In this document: positions 17,374 through 25,469 of the stretch, piece after piece
Position numbering within the stretch: the first letter of the stretch is position 1
How the letters are laid out: each line of letters starts with the position of its first letter
Assembly: GCA_947501615.1 (NCBI GenBank)
Contig: CANMWK010000005.1
Coordinates: forward strand, 124,001-188,000
Origin: an uncultured Tenacibaculum sp.
Lineage (GTDB): Bacteria > Bacteroidota > Bacteroidia > Flavobacteriales > Flavobacteriaceae
DNA: 64,000 nucleotides
Direction of reading: 5' to 3'
Made by a program: the position numbers and the translations under genes
Notes under the pieces: generated by a model
Told to the model about the DNA's origin: nothing
Databases searched by the model: none
What the model saw: the letters and a program-made list of their open reading frames with translations, nothing else

Positions 17374-18353
17374 TGAATTATAAACGATTAGTATATGTTG
17401 CTGGTTTATCCAATGATCATAGAATAGGTCATTATGTTCGAGATGATATCAATAATATTAAATCAATATTGGAAACTCATGAGAATAATGGTGAAATTAT
17501 CCTACGAGTAGATGAATGGGTTACTAAAAGTAGGTTTATGAGCAGGTTTAGAAATGCGAAAATTCTTCCATGGTTATGTTATTATTCTGGGCATTCAGAT
17601 GAGCATCATATCGCTTTTTCAGATGGAAATGTCTCTACTAATACATTTGTTAATTTTTTTTCAAATAGTAGAGTACGTGATGCTTTAGCATTAATGTTTT
17701 TAGGAAGTTGTAATTCTATTGAGATTGGACAAAAGTTAATACATAAAAAAATTAAAACAGTTATAGTTAGTACTAAAGATGTACAGCCTCATTTAGCAAA
17801 CATAGTTTCTCGATTGTTTTTTAATCGATTTTTTATCGCTAAAAATATCCAAGAAGCATATGATTTAACCCTTGCAGATTACGAGTTTGATAGAAGTACA
17901 TTTAATGTTAATGGAAAAGCAGATTTTCCTTGGGAATTACTGACATCAAGTAAAACTAATTTGATTAAAGGGGTAAAACAAATTAAACTGACTTCAACTC
18001 AACGCTATCAATTGATTATGAATGCAGCTTCTATTCGTTTAGATTTATTAAACTATTATATACATCACGATGTTTCTGAAAATTTGAAAATAGATAAATT
18101 AAAACGAGAAGTGTTGGAAATCAGGGATATTTTTGATGAAACAATAAATATTACAAATGAAAGCGAAAATATTAAATCATTAATTCATCTGTGGAAAGGA
18201 AGTCAAAGCTTAGAATCATTGCCAAATGAGGAATTAATTTTAAAAACTTCAAAGAAAATTAGAACCATAAAATTTCCAGAAACCTTTATAAGTAAGGTTA
18301 AAAATAATGCATCACATATGATTAATGTTTCAAATACTATTTTGAATAAATAG
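17373..18353 (+). CDS. CHAT/caspase-like cysteine protease
   Basis: The 326-residue protein has a caspase-superfamily N-terminal domain: CYYSGHS with His74 and FLGSCNS with Cys113. After these come the hallmarks of CHAT proteins, a KTVIVSTKDV strand and FFNRFFIAKNIQEAYDLTLADY, where the conserved Ala/Ala helix packs the core. Residues 190-326 are helical and unlike families I know, and may be an effector-associated domain. Lack of a signal peptide suggests a cytoplasmic enzyme. It directly overlaps the fusion protease gene by one base (TAATG), so stoichiometric translation is likely. Whether it is cut and activated by the upstream protease cannot be told from the sequence. Confidence 0.8.
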   Translation: MNYKRLVYVAGLSNDHRIGHYVRDDINNIKSILETHENNGEIILRVDEWVTKSRFMSRFRNAKILPWLCYYSGHSDEHHIAFSDGNVSTNTFVNFFSNSRVRDALALMFLGSCNSIEIGQKLIHKKIKTVIVSTKDVQPHLANIVSRLFFNRFFIAKNIQEAYDLTLADYEFDRSTFNVNGKADFPWELLTSSKTNLIKGVKQIKLTSTQRYQLIMNAASIRLDLLNYYIHHDVSENLKIDKLKREVLEIRDIFDETINITNESENIKSLIHLWKGSQSLESLPNEELILKTSKKIRTIKFPETFISKVKNNASHMINVSNTILNK

Positions 18354-18358
18354 AAACA

Positions 18359-18775
18359 ATGGAGTATCGTTTAAATATTAATGAGAAGAAAGTATTGTCT
18401 ATTAGAGCTAAAGAGCCCTATTCTTCAGAATATCTATTGGTAAATAAAGAAGAGAAGTATGTGTTTACAGTAGAAGATTCTGAGCGTTGGAAAGATTGGT
18501 TCATTAATTCTGATGTCAATGGATTTAATAACTGGTTTCTTAGAAATAAAGATAAAAGAGTGCCAGGAAGTAAGTGTTTTAAATTATGTGGTACTATAGA
18601 TAGAAATGAAGAAAATCACTTTTCTATAGGTAAAAGAGGATTGTATAACGTTGTAAAAAATGGTGAATTATATTTTTTTGCTAATGATAGTAAAAAAATA
18701 AATAAAAAAGGACAATTTAAATACTATAGAAACAATAAAAAAACAATCAACTTATTGATTCAAAGAATTCAATAA
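18359..18775 (+). CDS. Small protein resembling a PA-IL (LecA)-like beta-sandwich domain
   Basis: The 138-residue protein follows the CHAT-like gene after 5 bases. Its second half follows the LecA pattern: PGSKCFKLCGTID (69-81), FSIG (88-91), GELYFFANDS (102-111) and NKKGQFKYY (115-123). In LecA the corresponding region holds the calcium and galactose ligands; here Asp110 and Asn115 are plausible counterparts but the second Asn is missing. No signal peptide is present, so an extracellular lectin role is unlikely and it may be a sensor, substrate or regulator for the two proteases. The fold call is pattern-based and not certain. Confidence 0.55.
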   Translation: MEYRLNINEKKVLSIRAKEPYSSEYLLVNKEEKYVFTVEDSERWKDWFINSDVNGFNNWFLRNKDKRVPGSKCFKLCGTIDRNEENHFSIGKRGLYNVVKNGELYFFANDSKKINKKGQFKYYRNNKKTINLLIQRIQ

Positions 18776-18789
18776 GTTGATTGTTTTTT
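18738..18789 (+). terminator. Terminator of the protease operon, overlapping the last codons
   Basis: A perfect 21-base stem pairs 18738-18758 with 18769-18789 around a 10-base loop and ends in T's. The left arm lies inside the last codons of the 138-residue gene, and the stop codon is within the right arm. The operon is therefore sharply bounded. Confidence 0.85.
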
Positions 18790-18937
18790 AAAGAAAACTA
18801 AAACTATTTTTGTTGGTTTCGATAGTAGTTAAAACGATGTTTTTACTGTGACCAGCTTTTAGTGACTAAAAAACTGTCTAATTACTAGAAGTTTATATTA
18901 AAAAAGACATTCATAACTAGTCCTAAATCCGAATTGT

Positions 18938-19882
18938 TTAATTCATTGGAATTTTAATAATGTATTCTTTCTTACTTGCGTTGTTTAATTTGGTTTCTCG
19001 TAACCACGGATTAACCAATTTTAATTGTTTGTACGTGATTTTGTATTGTTTGGCAAAATCTGCTAAATCAGGAATAGGGTAATCAACTAAAACTTCTTTA
19101 ACCTCAGGATACGTATATAAATCTTCTTGATCGTAAATAAAACCATATTTTTTCGGGTTTGACATGATTTCTTTTAAGGCTAAAATTCGAAAAACATATC
19201 TTCCTGTTTCAGGGTTTAGTAACAAATCGTAATAATTGGTAACTTTTTGTTCTTTTAAACGTTGAGCTATTCTTCCATTTCCTGCATTATATGCAGCAGC
19301 AGCTAGCGTCCAACTTCCAAATTTCTTTTTCGCCTTTTTTAAATATTCAGCTGCAACTTTAGTGGATAGTTTTAAATTATAACGTTCATCTACATTTTTG
19401 TTAATTTCTAAGCCATATTCTTTACCTGTTTTAGGCATAAAATGCCAATATCCAGCGGCACCTTTGTATGAAGGTACTTGAATTAAAGCACTTTCAGCTA
19501 CACATAAATACTTAAAATCATCTGGTAGCCCATATTGTGCTAATAGCGGTTCAATTAAAGGGAAGAATTTATTAGCTCTTTTAAGAAGTAATAAACCATT
19601 AGATTGCCAATATGTATTTACTAACAATTCACGATCTAATCGTTCTTGGATATCGAGTTGTTCTAAAGGAACAATTTCTCCTGCAAATTCAATGTTGTTT
19701 GGAAGCTTTACAGCTTTTACTTCATATAGATTACTTACATTTTTATTGGTGTTAACAATGCTTGTGTCCTTTAAAATGAGACGATGTTTTTTCGTTATTT
19801 TAGGATTAGCAAGGTTTAATAGTAAAAAACCGATACTTAAAAAAGAAAGACCATAAAAAATACGTAATAATTTTACTTTCAT
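18938..19882 (-). CDS. MltD-like lytic transglycosylase
   Basis: This enzyme cleaves the glycan strands of peptidoglycan, forming 1,6-anhydromuramic ends. It has one N-terminal membrane anchor (residues 7-25), and a GH23/SLT domain with the catalytic Glu130 in CVAESALIQ, GAAGYWHFMP at 141-150 and AAAYNAGNGR near residue 195-204, all standard for MltD. The last 50 residues (YPIPDLADFAKQYKITYKQL, then NPWL) look like a degenerate LysM. The protein is 314 residues, shorter than E. coli MltD because of fewer LysM repeats. It is the last gene of a minus-strand run beginning at mtaB. Confidence 0.88.
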   Translation of the reverse strand: MKVKLLRIFYGLSFLSIGFLLLNLANPKITKKHRLILKDTSIVNTNKNVSNLYEVKAVKLPNNIEFAGEIVPLEQLDIQERLDRELLVNTYWQSNGLLLLKRANKFFPLIEPLLAQYGLPDDFKYLCVAESALIQVPSYKGAAGYWHFMPKTGKEYGLEINKNVDERYNLKLSTKVAAEYLKKAKKKFGSWTLAAAAYNAGNGRIAQRLKEQKVTNYYDLLLNPETGRYVFRILALKEIMSNPKKYGFIYDQEDLYTYPEVKEVLVDYPIPDLADFAKQYKITYKQLKLVNPWLRETKLNNASKKEYIIKIPMN

Positions 19883-19915
19883 ATATTGTGTTTGTGTTGC
19901 AACTGTAAAAAGATA

Positions 19916-20575
19916 TTAGCAATCACATTCTTTTGCTAAGATTTTTGATATCGTTTTTGCTTTATCTAAAATCATAATATGTGTGCCTTTATCTACTTCA
20001 ATTGAATTTTTAATATGTTTTATAGGGAATACTTCATCTTTATTTCCATGAATGTGTACGATGTTATCCAGTTCAAAATCTTGCTGCCAATGCAATACAT
20101 TGTGAATAGCCCACTCTAAATAAATAGAGTTTCTAATTGATAAATACATCTTATACAATTCAGCTCTTTTTTTAAGATAATCACCAAAAAAGAGAAATTC
20201 GTATTCTTCTATATTTTCAACCAATTTGGTTGGGAACAATTTATAAGCTTTAGTTTTTTGAGCAAATTTCAATCTTTTGGGCAATTCTTTATTGCTTTTC
20301 ATGCTAGAAATTATAATAACTTTTTTACATGATAATTGTTTGCTCATTTCTTGTACCATTACACCACCAAAAGAAACTCCAATTAAAATAGGATTTTCAT
20401 GAGTAATAAAACTACACATGCGCTTTGCGTAACTTTCAATAGTTTCCTCAATAGAATTTGGCAAAATCCATTCCAAAAAATGGGTTTCAAATTGATCTTC
20501 GGGTAAATTAATGTACTCAAATATTTTTGTATTTGCAGCTAAACCTGGAACGAAATACAAATGAGTTTTATTCAT
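19916..20575 (-). CDS. Alpha/beta hydrolase-fold protein
   Basis: The 219-residue protein has the nucleophile elbow GVSFGG with Ser68, HGNKDEVFP near residue 175 (probable acid) and KGTHIMI near 200 (probable base), giving a plausible Ser-Asp-His triad. There is no signal peptide. The substrate cannot be inferred. The gene lies 6 bases downstream of the DUF6438 lipoprotein gene and 33 bases upstream of the transglycosylase gene on the same strand, which suggests an envelope-related operon, though its own role could be in ester or thioester metabolism. Confidence 0.75.
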   Translation of the reverse strand: MNKTHLYFVPGLAANTKIFEYINLPEDQFETHFLEWILPNSIEETIESYAKRMCSFITHENPILIGVSFGGVMVQEMSKQLSCKKVIIISSMKSNKELPKRLKFAQKTKAYKLFPTKLVENIEEYEFLFFGDYLKKRAELYKMYLSIRNSIYLEWAIHNVLHWQQDFELDNIVHIHGNKDEVFPIKHIKNSIEVDKGTHIMILDKAKTISKILAKECDC

Positions 20576-20581
20576 AGTTTT

Positions 20582-21370
20582 TTATTCAAAAAGTTTTTTC
20601 TCTAATAAAATTCCTTCAAAGTATTCGTGTAAATCCATTAACTCTTCAGGAACATCATCATTCCATAATCTAATTTTCACCTGTTTACCTTTATGTAAAA
20701 TATACGTAGTAGGTAAATCCATTATTTTAGGATTATCATAAATATCCTTGTAAGATGTGAAATCTTTTTTATTTAATTTTTCAGTAAAAGTTTTTAATTC
20801 TTTATCGGTAAGTTTAAACTCTTTTAAGCCCTTTACAGATACGTATTCTTTTCCATTAAAAGTAACGTTTCCTTCTTTGTCAACTCTAGCTGAGTATATT
20901 GGGCAATCACCAAAACAGCCAGTTTTACGTAAAGTAAATAAAGTGTTTTCTTCTTTTTTTATTAAATTGTCAATAACATTTTCAGCGTTCAGTTTTACCG
21001 TCCTAAATTCACTTGAATTTCCTAATGCTTTTAACCAAAAATCAGATTTATTGTTAGGTATTTCTATGATAGCTATTTTTGAAGCTCCGTTATCAAATAC
21101 CTTTTTCTTCCATTGTAAACCGCTATTTTTAAGATATTCTTTAGTTTTTTCCTCTCGGCTAGGATCGTTTAACACAACGACTAATTCATTTTCATATGTA
21201 TTGACTTCTTTTTTCTCAGGTACTATTTGTTTTGTAGTTTCTTTTTTAGTTTGCTCCTTTTCATTGCTTTTTTGTACATCATTTTTTTGCACGTCATTTT
21301 TTGTAGTATCTTTTTTAGGTCCTCCACAACTTAACGCAAATAAAAAAAGAGATAGGCTTAGTACTTTCAT
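20582..21370 (-). CDS. DUF6438-domain lipoprotein
   Basis: A lipobox (FALSC at residue 15) follows a hydrophobic signal, then a low-complexity Lys/Gln/Thr/Asn linker of about 45 residues. The C-terminal 125 residues contain LRKTGCFGDCPIYSARVDKEG, the typical DUF6438 signature with two cysteines four residues apart. The domain is common in Bacteroidota periplasmic lipoproteins and has no defined role. It lies 43 bases downstream of mtaB. Confidence 0.75.
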   Translation of the reverse strand: MKVLSLSLFLFALSCGGPKKDTTKNDVQKNDVQKSNEKEQTKKETTKQIVPEKKEVNTYENELVVVLNDPSREEKTKEYLKNSGLQWKKKVFDNGASKIAIIEIPNNKSDFWLKALGNSSEFRTVKLNAENVIDNLIKKEENTLFTLRKTGCFGDCPIYSARVDKEGNVTFNGKEYVSVKGLKEFKLTDKELKTFTEKLNKKDFTSYKDIYDNPKIMDLPTTYILHKGKQVKIRLWNDDVPEELMDLHEYFEGILLEKKLFE

Positions 21371-21413
21371 AATAAACTATATTGGGTGTTTTTTGATTTT
21401 ATGTGCCTACAAG

Positions 21414-22748
21414 TTAAAGAATAACTTTGGTACTGGCAAAATCAAACCTAACAATACCATCATCATCTATTTTTGTTAACGTTATTTCATGGATAGTATT
21501 CGTAAGCTCAGGATTCCATGGTGTTTTTACTTTAACATAATTTTCTGTGAAACCATGAATGTATCCTTCTTTGTTTTCACTTTCAAATAATACAGTAAGT
21601 GTATTTCCTAACTGACTTTCATAAAAGGCTCTACGTTTTTTAACAGACAAACCGCGTAACATTTTGCTACGTTTTGCACGTATGTTTTTTGGAACAACAC
21701 CATCCATTTCAGCAGCTTCTGTATTAGCTCTTTCAGAGTATGTAAAAACGTGTAGATATGAAATGTCTAATTCAGATAAATAGTTATATGTTTCTAAAAA
21801 TAATTCATCAGTTTCTCCTGGAAAACCGACAATTACATCTACGCCAATACAAGCGATAGGCATAACTTCTCGTATTTTAGCTACACGATTGGTATATACC
21901 TTGCGTAAGTAACGACGTTTCATTTTTTTTAATAACTCATCGCTTCCAGACTGTAAAGGGATATGGAAATGAGGAACAAAAGTATCTGATTTTGAAACGA
22001 ATTCTATAGTTTCATCTTTAAGTAAATTTGGCTCAATAGATGAAATTCGAAGTCTATGAATTCCTTTTACTTTATCTAAAGCCTGAACTAATTCTAAAAA
22101 CGTGTGTTCATGTTTTTTGTTTCCAAACTCACCTTTACCATAGTCGCCAATATTAACACCAGTAAGTACAATTTCCTTAATTCCTCTTTCAGAAATCTCT
22201 TTGGCATTTTTTAAAACATTTTCTAAAGTGTCACTTCTAGAAATTCCTCTAGCTAAAGGAATTGTACAATAGGTACATTTGTAATCGCATCCATCTTGTA
22301 CTTTTAAGAAAGCACGAGTTCTATCGCCTATAGAATAAGAACCGACATAAAAATCAGCATCTTCTATTTCGCAAGAATGTACTTCGCCAACATCATTTTT
22401 TGTTAAATCATTAATATAACTTGTTACATTAAATTTTTCTGTGGCTCCTAAAACTAAATCCACTCCATCAACAGCCGCTAATTCTTCAGGTTTTAATTGC
22501 GCATAACAGCCAACCGCAATTAAAAAAGCTTCATTGTTTTTTTTAAGTGCAGACTTAACAATTGTCTTAAATCTTTTGTCTGCATTATCTGTTACAGAGC
22601 AAGTGTTAATTACATATATATCAGCTTTTTCTTCAAATTCAACACGCTCAAAACCCTCGTTTACAAAGTTTCTAGCAATAGTTGAAGTTTCAGAAAAATT
22701 TAGTTTACAACCTAATGTATAAAAAGCTACTTTTTTTTCCGCATTCAT
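21414..22748 (-). CDS. mtaB: tRNA t6A37 methylthiotransferase MtaB
   Basis: MtaB is a radical SAM enzyme that turns t6A at position 37 of ANN-decoding tRNAs into ms2t6A. The 444-residue product has the N-terminal UPF0004 domain with conserved cysteines (YTLGCKLN, NTCSVT, GCYAQ), the radical SAM cluster motif CDYKCTYC at about residue 147-154 and a C-terminal TRAM domain starting near residue 375. ATG at 22748 gives the family start MNAEKKVAFYTLGCKLN; the in-frame ATG eight codons earlier would overlap the divergent promoter region. It heads a minus-strand run with the DUF6438 lipoprotein. Confidence 0.92.
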   Translation of the reverse strand: MNAEKKVAFYTLGCKLNFSETSTIARNFVNEGFERVEFEEKADIYVINTCSVTDNADKRFKTIVKSALKKNNEAFLIAVGCYAQLKPEELAAVDGVDLVLGATEKFNVTSYINDLTKNDVGEVHSCEIEDADFYVGSYSIGDRTRAFLKVQDGCDYKCTYCTIPLARGISRSDTLENVLKNAKEISERGIKEIVLTGVNIGDYGKGEFGNKKHEHTFLELVQALDKVKGIHRLRISSIEPNLLKDETIEFVSKSDTFVPHFHIPLQSGSDELLKKMKRRYLRKVYTNRVAKIREVMPIACIGVDVIVGFPGETDELFLETYNYLSELDISYLHVFTYSERANTEAAEMDGVVPKNIRAKRSKMLRGLSVKKRRAFYESQLGNTLTVLFESENKEGYIHGFTENYVKVKTPWNPELTNTIHEITLTKIDDDGIVRFDFASTKVIL

Positions 22749-22769
22749 TCTTGTACATTTAACCGATTG

Positions 22770-22777
22770 CAAAAGTA
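22770..22777 (-). promoter_or_regulatory. Possible -7 promoter box for mtaB
   Basis: TACTTTTG on the minus strand matches TAnnTTTG exactly and lies 22 bases upstream of the mtaB ATG. I see no TTG at the expected distance upstream, so it is only half of a promoter. Confidence 0.35.
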
Positions 22778-22788
22778 CAATATTGAAA

Positions 22789-23289
22789 ATGATTTTTGAA
22801 ACTGAAAGACTAGAAGTTAGATATCTTAAAATAGAAGATATTGAAGGGTATTATAAATTGCAAAGTGATCCTTTGGTGTTAAAATATGCTACAGGAGAAG
22901 TAGATACTTATGAAGGAATTAAACAAAACTTAAAAGAAGTTATAGCAAAATATACGTTACCGAATAACGATTTTTGGATTTTTGCAGTTGTAGAGAAGCA
23001 AAGTAAAAACTTTTTAGGTACTGTAGCTCATGTTAAAGAAGCCAATGGTGATGATGAAATTGGGTATCGATTTATTCGAGAATGCTGGGGGAAAGGGTTT
23101 GGTTTTGAGGTTTGTAGTGGATTGGTTACTTATGCCAAAACAATAAAATTACCTAAACTTATAGGGTATGTAGTTGATGAAAACATAGCATCAGCGAAAA
23201 TCTTAGAAAGACTGAATTTTTTAGAAGTAAAAAAAGATATAGATAAAGATACAGGTTTACCTGAAACTAAATACGAATTGAAATTATGA
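22789..23289 (+). CDS. GNAT-family N-acetyltransferase (RimJ/RimL type)
   Basis: This 166-residue acetyl-CoA-dependent transferase starts with the RimL-like MIFETERLEVRYLKIED. The GNAT core is seen in IGYRFIRECWGKGFGFEV (motif A, Q/RxxGxG/A in divergent form) and VDENIASAKILERLNF near the C-terminus, where the N-x-x-S-x-x-x-L-E motif is characteristic. The substrate is unknown, possibly a ribosomal protein or a small molecule. ATG 22789 matches the family start; an in-frame TTG two codons earlier is less likely. The gene overlaps the next by four bases (ATGA). Confidence 0.88.
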   Translation: MIFETERLEVRYLKIEDIEGYYKLQSDPLVLKYATGEVDTYEGIKQNLKEVIAKYTLPNNDFWIFAVVEKQSKNFLGTVAHVKEANGDDEIGYRFIRECWGKGFGFEVCSGLVTYAKTIKLPKLIGYVVDENIASAKILERLNFLEVKKDIDKDTGLPETKYELKL

Positions 23290-23603
23290 TAGCCAAAATT
23301 TTCACAGCTCCCTATTATGCCGTAATATTTACAACAATTTTGACTGACGATATTGAAGGATATCAAGAAATGGCTGAAAAAATGGATGATTTAGCTAAAC
23401 AACAAGAAGGGTATTTAGGTATAGAGTCTGCTCGAAGTGAAATTGGTATTACAGTTTCCTATTGGAAAAGTTTAGAAGCTATTTCTAAATGGAAAAATAA
23501 TATAGAGCATACGTATGCTAGAGAATTAGGAAGAAAAAAATGGTACAAACAGTATCAATTAAGAATTTGTAAAGTAGAGCGAGAATATGGCTTTGAGAAA
23601 TAG
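23286..23603 (+). CDS. ABM-domain (antibiotic biosynthesis monooxygenase-like) protein
   Basis: The 105-residue protein has the ferredoxin-like ABM domain seen in small monooxygenases and in many uncharacterised proteins: YAVIFTTILTD, EGYLGIESARSE and ITVSYWKSLEAISKWK (the conserved YW-x-s-x-e-x-i-x-x-W pattern). Its activity cannot be deduced. It overlaps the acetyltransferase by 4 bases and the substrate-binding protein gene by 17, so the three genes form one transcript. Confidence 0.8.
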   Translation: MIAKIFTAPYYAVIFTTILTDDIEGYQEMAEKMDDLAKQQEGYLGIESARSEIGITVSYWKSLEAISKWKNNIEHTYARELGRKKWYKQYQLRICKVEREYGFEK

Positions 23604-25185
23604 TGTAATACTATTGTTTTTAATTTTATGTTCGTGTAAAACGAAGAAAACTAAGTTTAAAGATCATGAAGTTTTTCGATATAATGAACATTCAAATATA
23701 ACCTCATTAGATCCTGCATTTGCTAAAGATCAAAGGAATATCTGGGCGGTAAATCAACTTTTTAATGGTTTAGTTCAATTAGATGACAGTCTGAATGTAC
23801 AACCCGATATTGCTAAAAAATGGAATATTTCTGAAGATGGAAAATTATACACATTTACATTAAGAGATGATGTGTTTTTTCATGAACATCAACTTTTTGG
23901 AGAAAAAAAGACTAGAAAAGTAATAGCTAAAGATTTTGAATATTCTTTTCATAGGTTACTAGATGATAAATTGGCTTCGCCTGGTAGATGGACTTTACAG
24001 AATGTGGCTTATTTTGAAGCAAAAAATGATTCTACATTTATCGTGCAATTAAAAAAGCCTTTTCCTCCTTTTTTAGGTTTATTAAGTATGAAGTATTGTT
24101 CGGTAGTTGCTAAAGAGGCTGTGCAATTTTTTGAGAAAGATTTTAGAGCTAATCCAATAGGTACAGGTCCTTTTAAGTTTAAGTTATGGGTAGAAAATAC
24201 CAAGTTGGTGTTACGAAAAAATCCAAATTATTATGAAAAAGATAAGCTTGGAAATTCATTACCGTATTTAGAAGCTGTTGCAATTACTTTTTTACCAGAT
24301 AAACAAAGTGAGTTTTTGCAGTTTATACAAGGTAATATTGATTTTATGAAAAGTTTAGATGCTTCCTATAAAGATGAGATTCTTGCTACAGATGGAACAT
24401 TACAGCAAAAATATAGTGATAGAATAAATATGCAGAAAAGTGCTTATTTAAATACAGAATATTTAGGACTTTATTTAGATGTTGCTGATAACTATCCCAC
24501 AAAATCAAAATTAATTCGACAGGCAATTAATTATGGATTTGATAGAAAAAAAATGATAACGTTTTTAAGGAATAACATTGGTTTGCCTGCAATACACGGT
24601 TTTATTCCTAAAGGATTACCATCTTTTTCAGGTATCAAAGGATTTACATATCAACCTGAAAAAGCGAGAGCGCTGGTACAGGATTTTAAATTAGCTACAG
24701 GAGAATCAAAAGTAAGTATCACTATAACAACCAATAGCAATTATCTTGATTTGTGTGAGTTTATTCAAAGAGAATTACAAGATATAGGCTTAGATGTAAA
24801 AGTAGAATTGATACTACCATCTACTTTAAGACAAGGAAAAGCAAATGGGAAATTACCGATTTTTAGAGCGAGTTGGATTGCAGATTACCCAGATGCAGAA
24901 AATTATTTATCATTATTTTACAGTAAAAATTTCACCCCTAACGGACCTAATTATACCCATTTTAAACATGAGGTTTTTGATGCTTTATACGAGGAGGCTA
25001 TTAATGAAACGATAAATGAAAGGCGTTATCATTTGTATCAAAAAATGGATAGTATTTTAATTGAAGAGGCTCCAATTGTACCTTTGTATTATGACGAAGT
25101 TATTCGTTTTTCTCAAAAAAATATTGCAGGGTTAGGTGTGAATCCAATAGATTTACTTCATCTTAAAAAAGTAAAAAAACATTAG
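23587..25185 (+). CDS. ABC-transporter peptide-binding lipoprotein (SBP family 5)
   Basis: A lipobox at about residue 16 (LILCSC) precedes a complete family 5 solute-binding protein (DppA/OppA type) of 532 residues, with EHSNITSLDPAFAKDQ at the start, WNISEDGKLYTFTLRDDVFFH, ANPIGTGPFKF and DAENYLSLFYSKN near the end. It should bind di- or oligopeptides in the periplasm for an ABC importer. No permease or ATPase genes are next to it. It starts inside the previous gene. Confidence 0.88.
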   Translation: MALRNSVILLFLILCSCKTKKTKFKDHEVFRYNEHSNITSLDPAFAKDQRNIWAVNQLFNGLVQLDDSLNVQPDIAKKWNISEDGKLYTFTLRDDVFFHEHQLFGEKKTRKVIAKDFEYSFHRLLDDKLASPGRWTLQNVAYFEAKNDSTFIVQLKKPFPPFLGLLSMKYCSVVAKEAVQFFEKDFRANPIGTGPFKFKLWVENTKLVLRKNPNYYEKDKLGNSLPYLEAVAITFLPDKQSEFLQFIQGNIDFMKSLDASYKDEILATDGTLQQKYSDRINMQKSAYLNTEYLGLYLDVADNYPTKSKLIRQAINYGFDRKKMITFLRNNIGLPAIHGFIPKGLPSFSGIKGFTYQPEKARALVQDFKLATGESKVSITITTNSNYLDLCEFIQRELQDIGLDVKVELILPSTLRQGKANGKLPIFRASWIADYPDAENYLSLFYSKNFTPNGPNYTHFKHEVFDALYEEAINETINERRYHLYQKMDSILIEEAPIVPLYYDEVIRFSQKNIAGLGVNPIDLLHLKKVKKH

Positions 25186-25469
25186 TTTTTATTGAAGAAT
25201 ATGTAAATACTATTAAAGCAAGTAACTTGTTTTGTGGCAATCTAATATTTAATAGGTGCTGTTTGTGTTAGTTTTTTAAATTTCAAATCGTTTTAGTGTT
25301 AATTTTTTAAATAAAAAATGTTTATTTAACGTTGTGTTTGTTTTATTTTTAAATTTTTATGTTAATTTAAAACAAATTATTCTTTTTTGTTGTTTTTTAA
25401 TGTAAATTCTTAAAATACAGTTGGTTTTGATAAATTTAAAATGTATTAACCTTTCAAAATCAATACAAA
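25186..25469. other. AT-rich 284-base intergenic region before the M36 peptidase
   Basis: The region is over 75% A+T, with long T-runs and no gene or hairpin that I can support. It should hold the M36 peptidase promoter, but no well-spaced TTG / TAnnTTTG pair is visible. Confidence 0.5.

Noticed and set aside
14722..18775. Known CBASS, gasdermin or type III CRISPR-linked protease system
   Set aside because: No cyclase, gasdermin, NLR-like ATPase or CRISPR genes lie in or next to the operon, so a named system is not supported.
20757..21479. A 240-codon open frame on the plus strand opposite the DUF6438 and mtaB genes
   Set aside because: It is antisense to two well-supported genes, has a low-complexity Ser/Phe-rich product and no family match, so it is a shadow.
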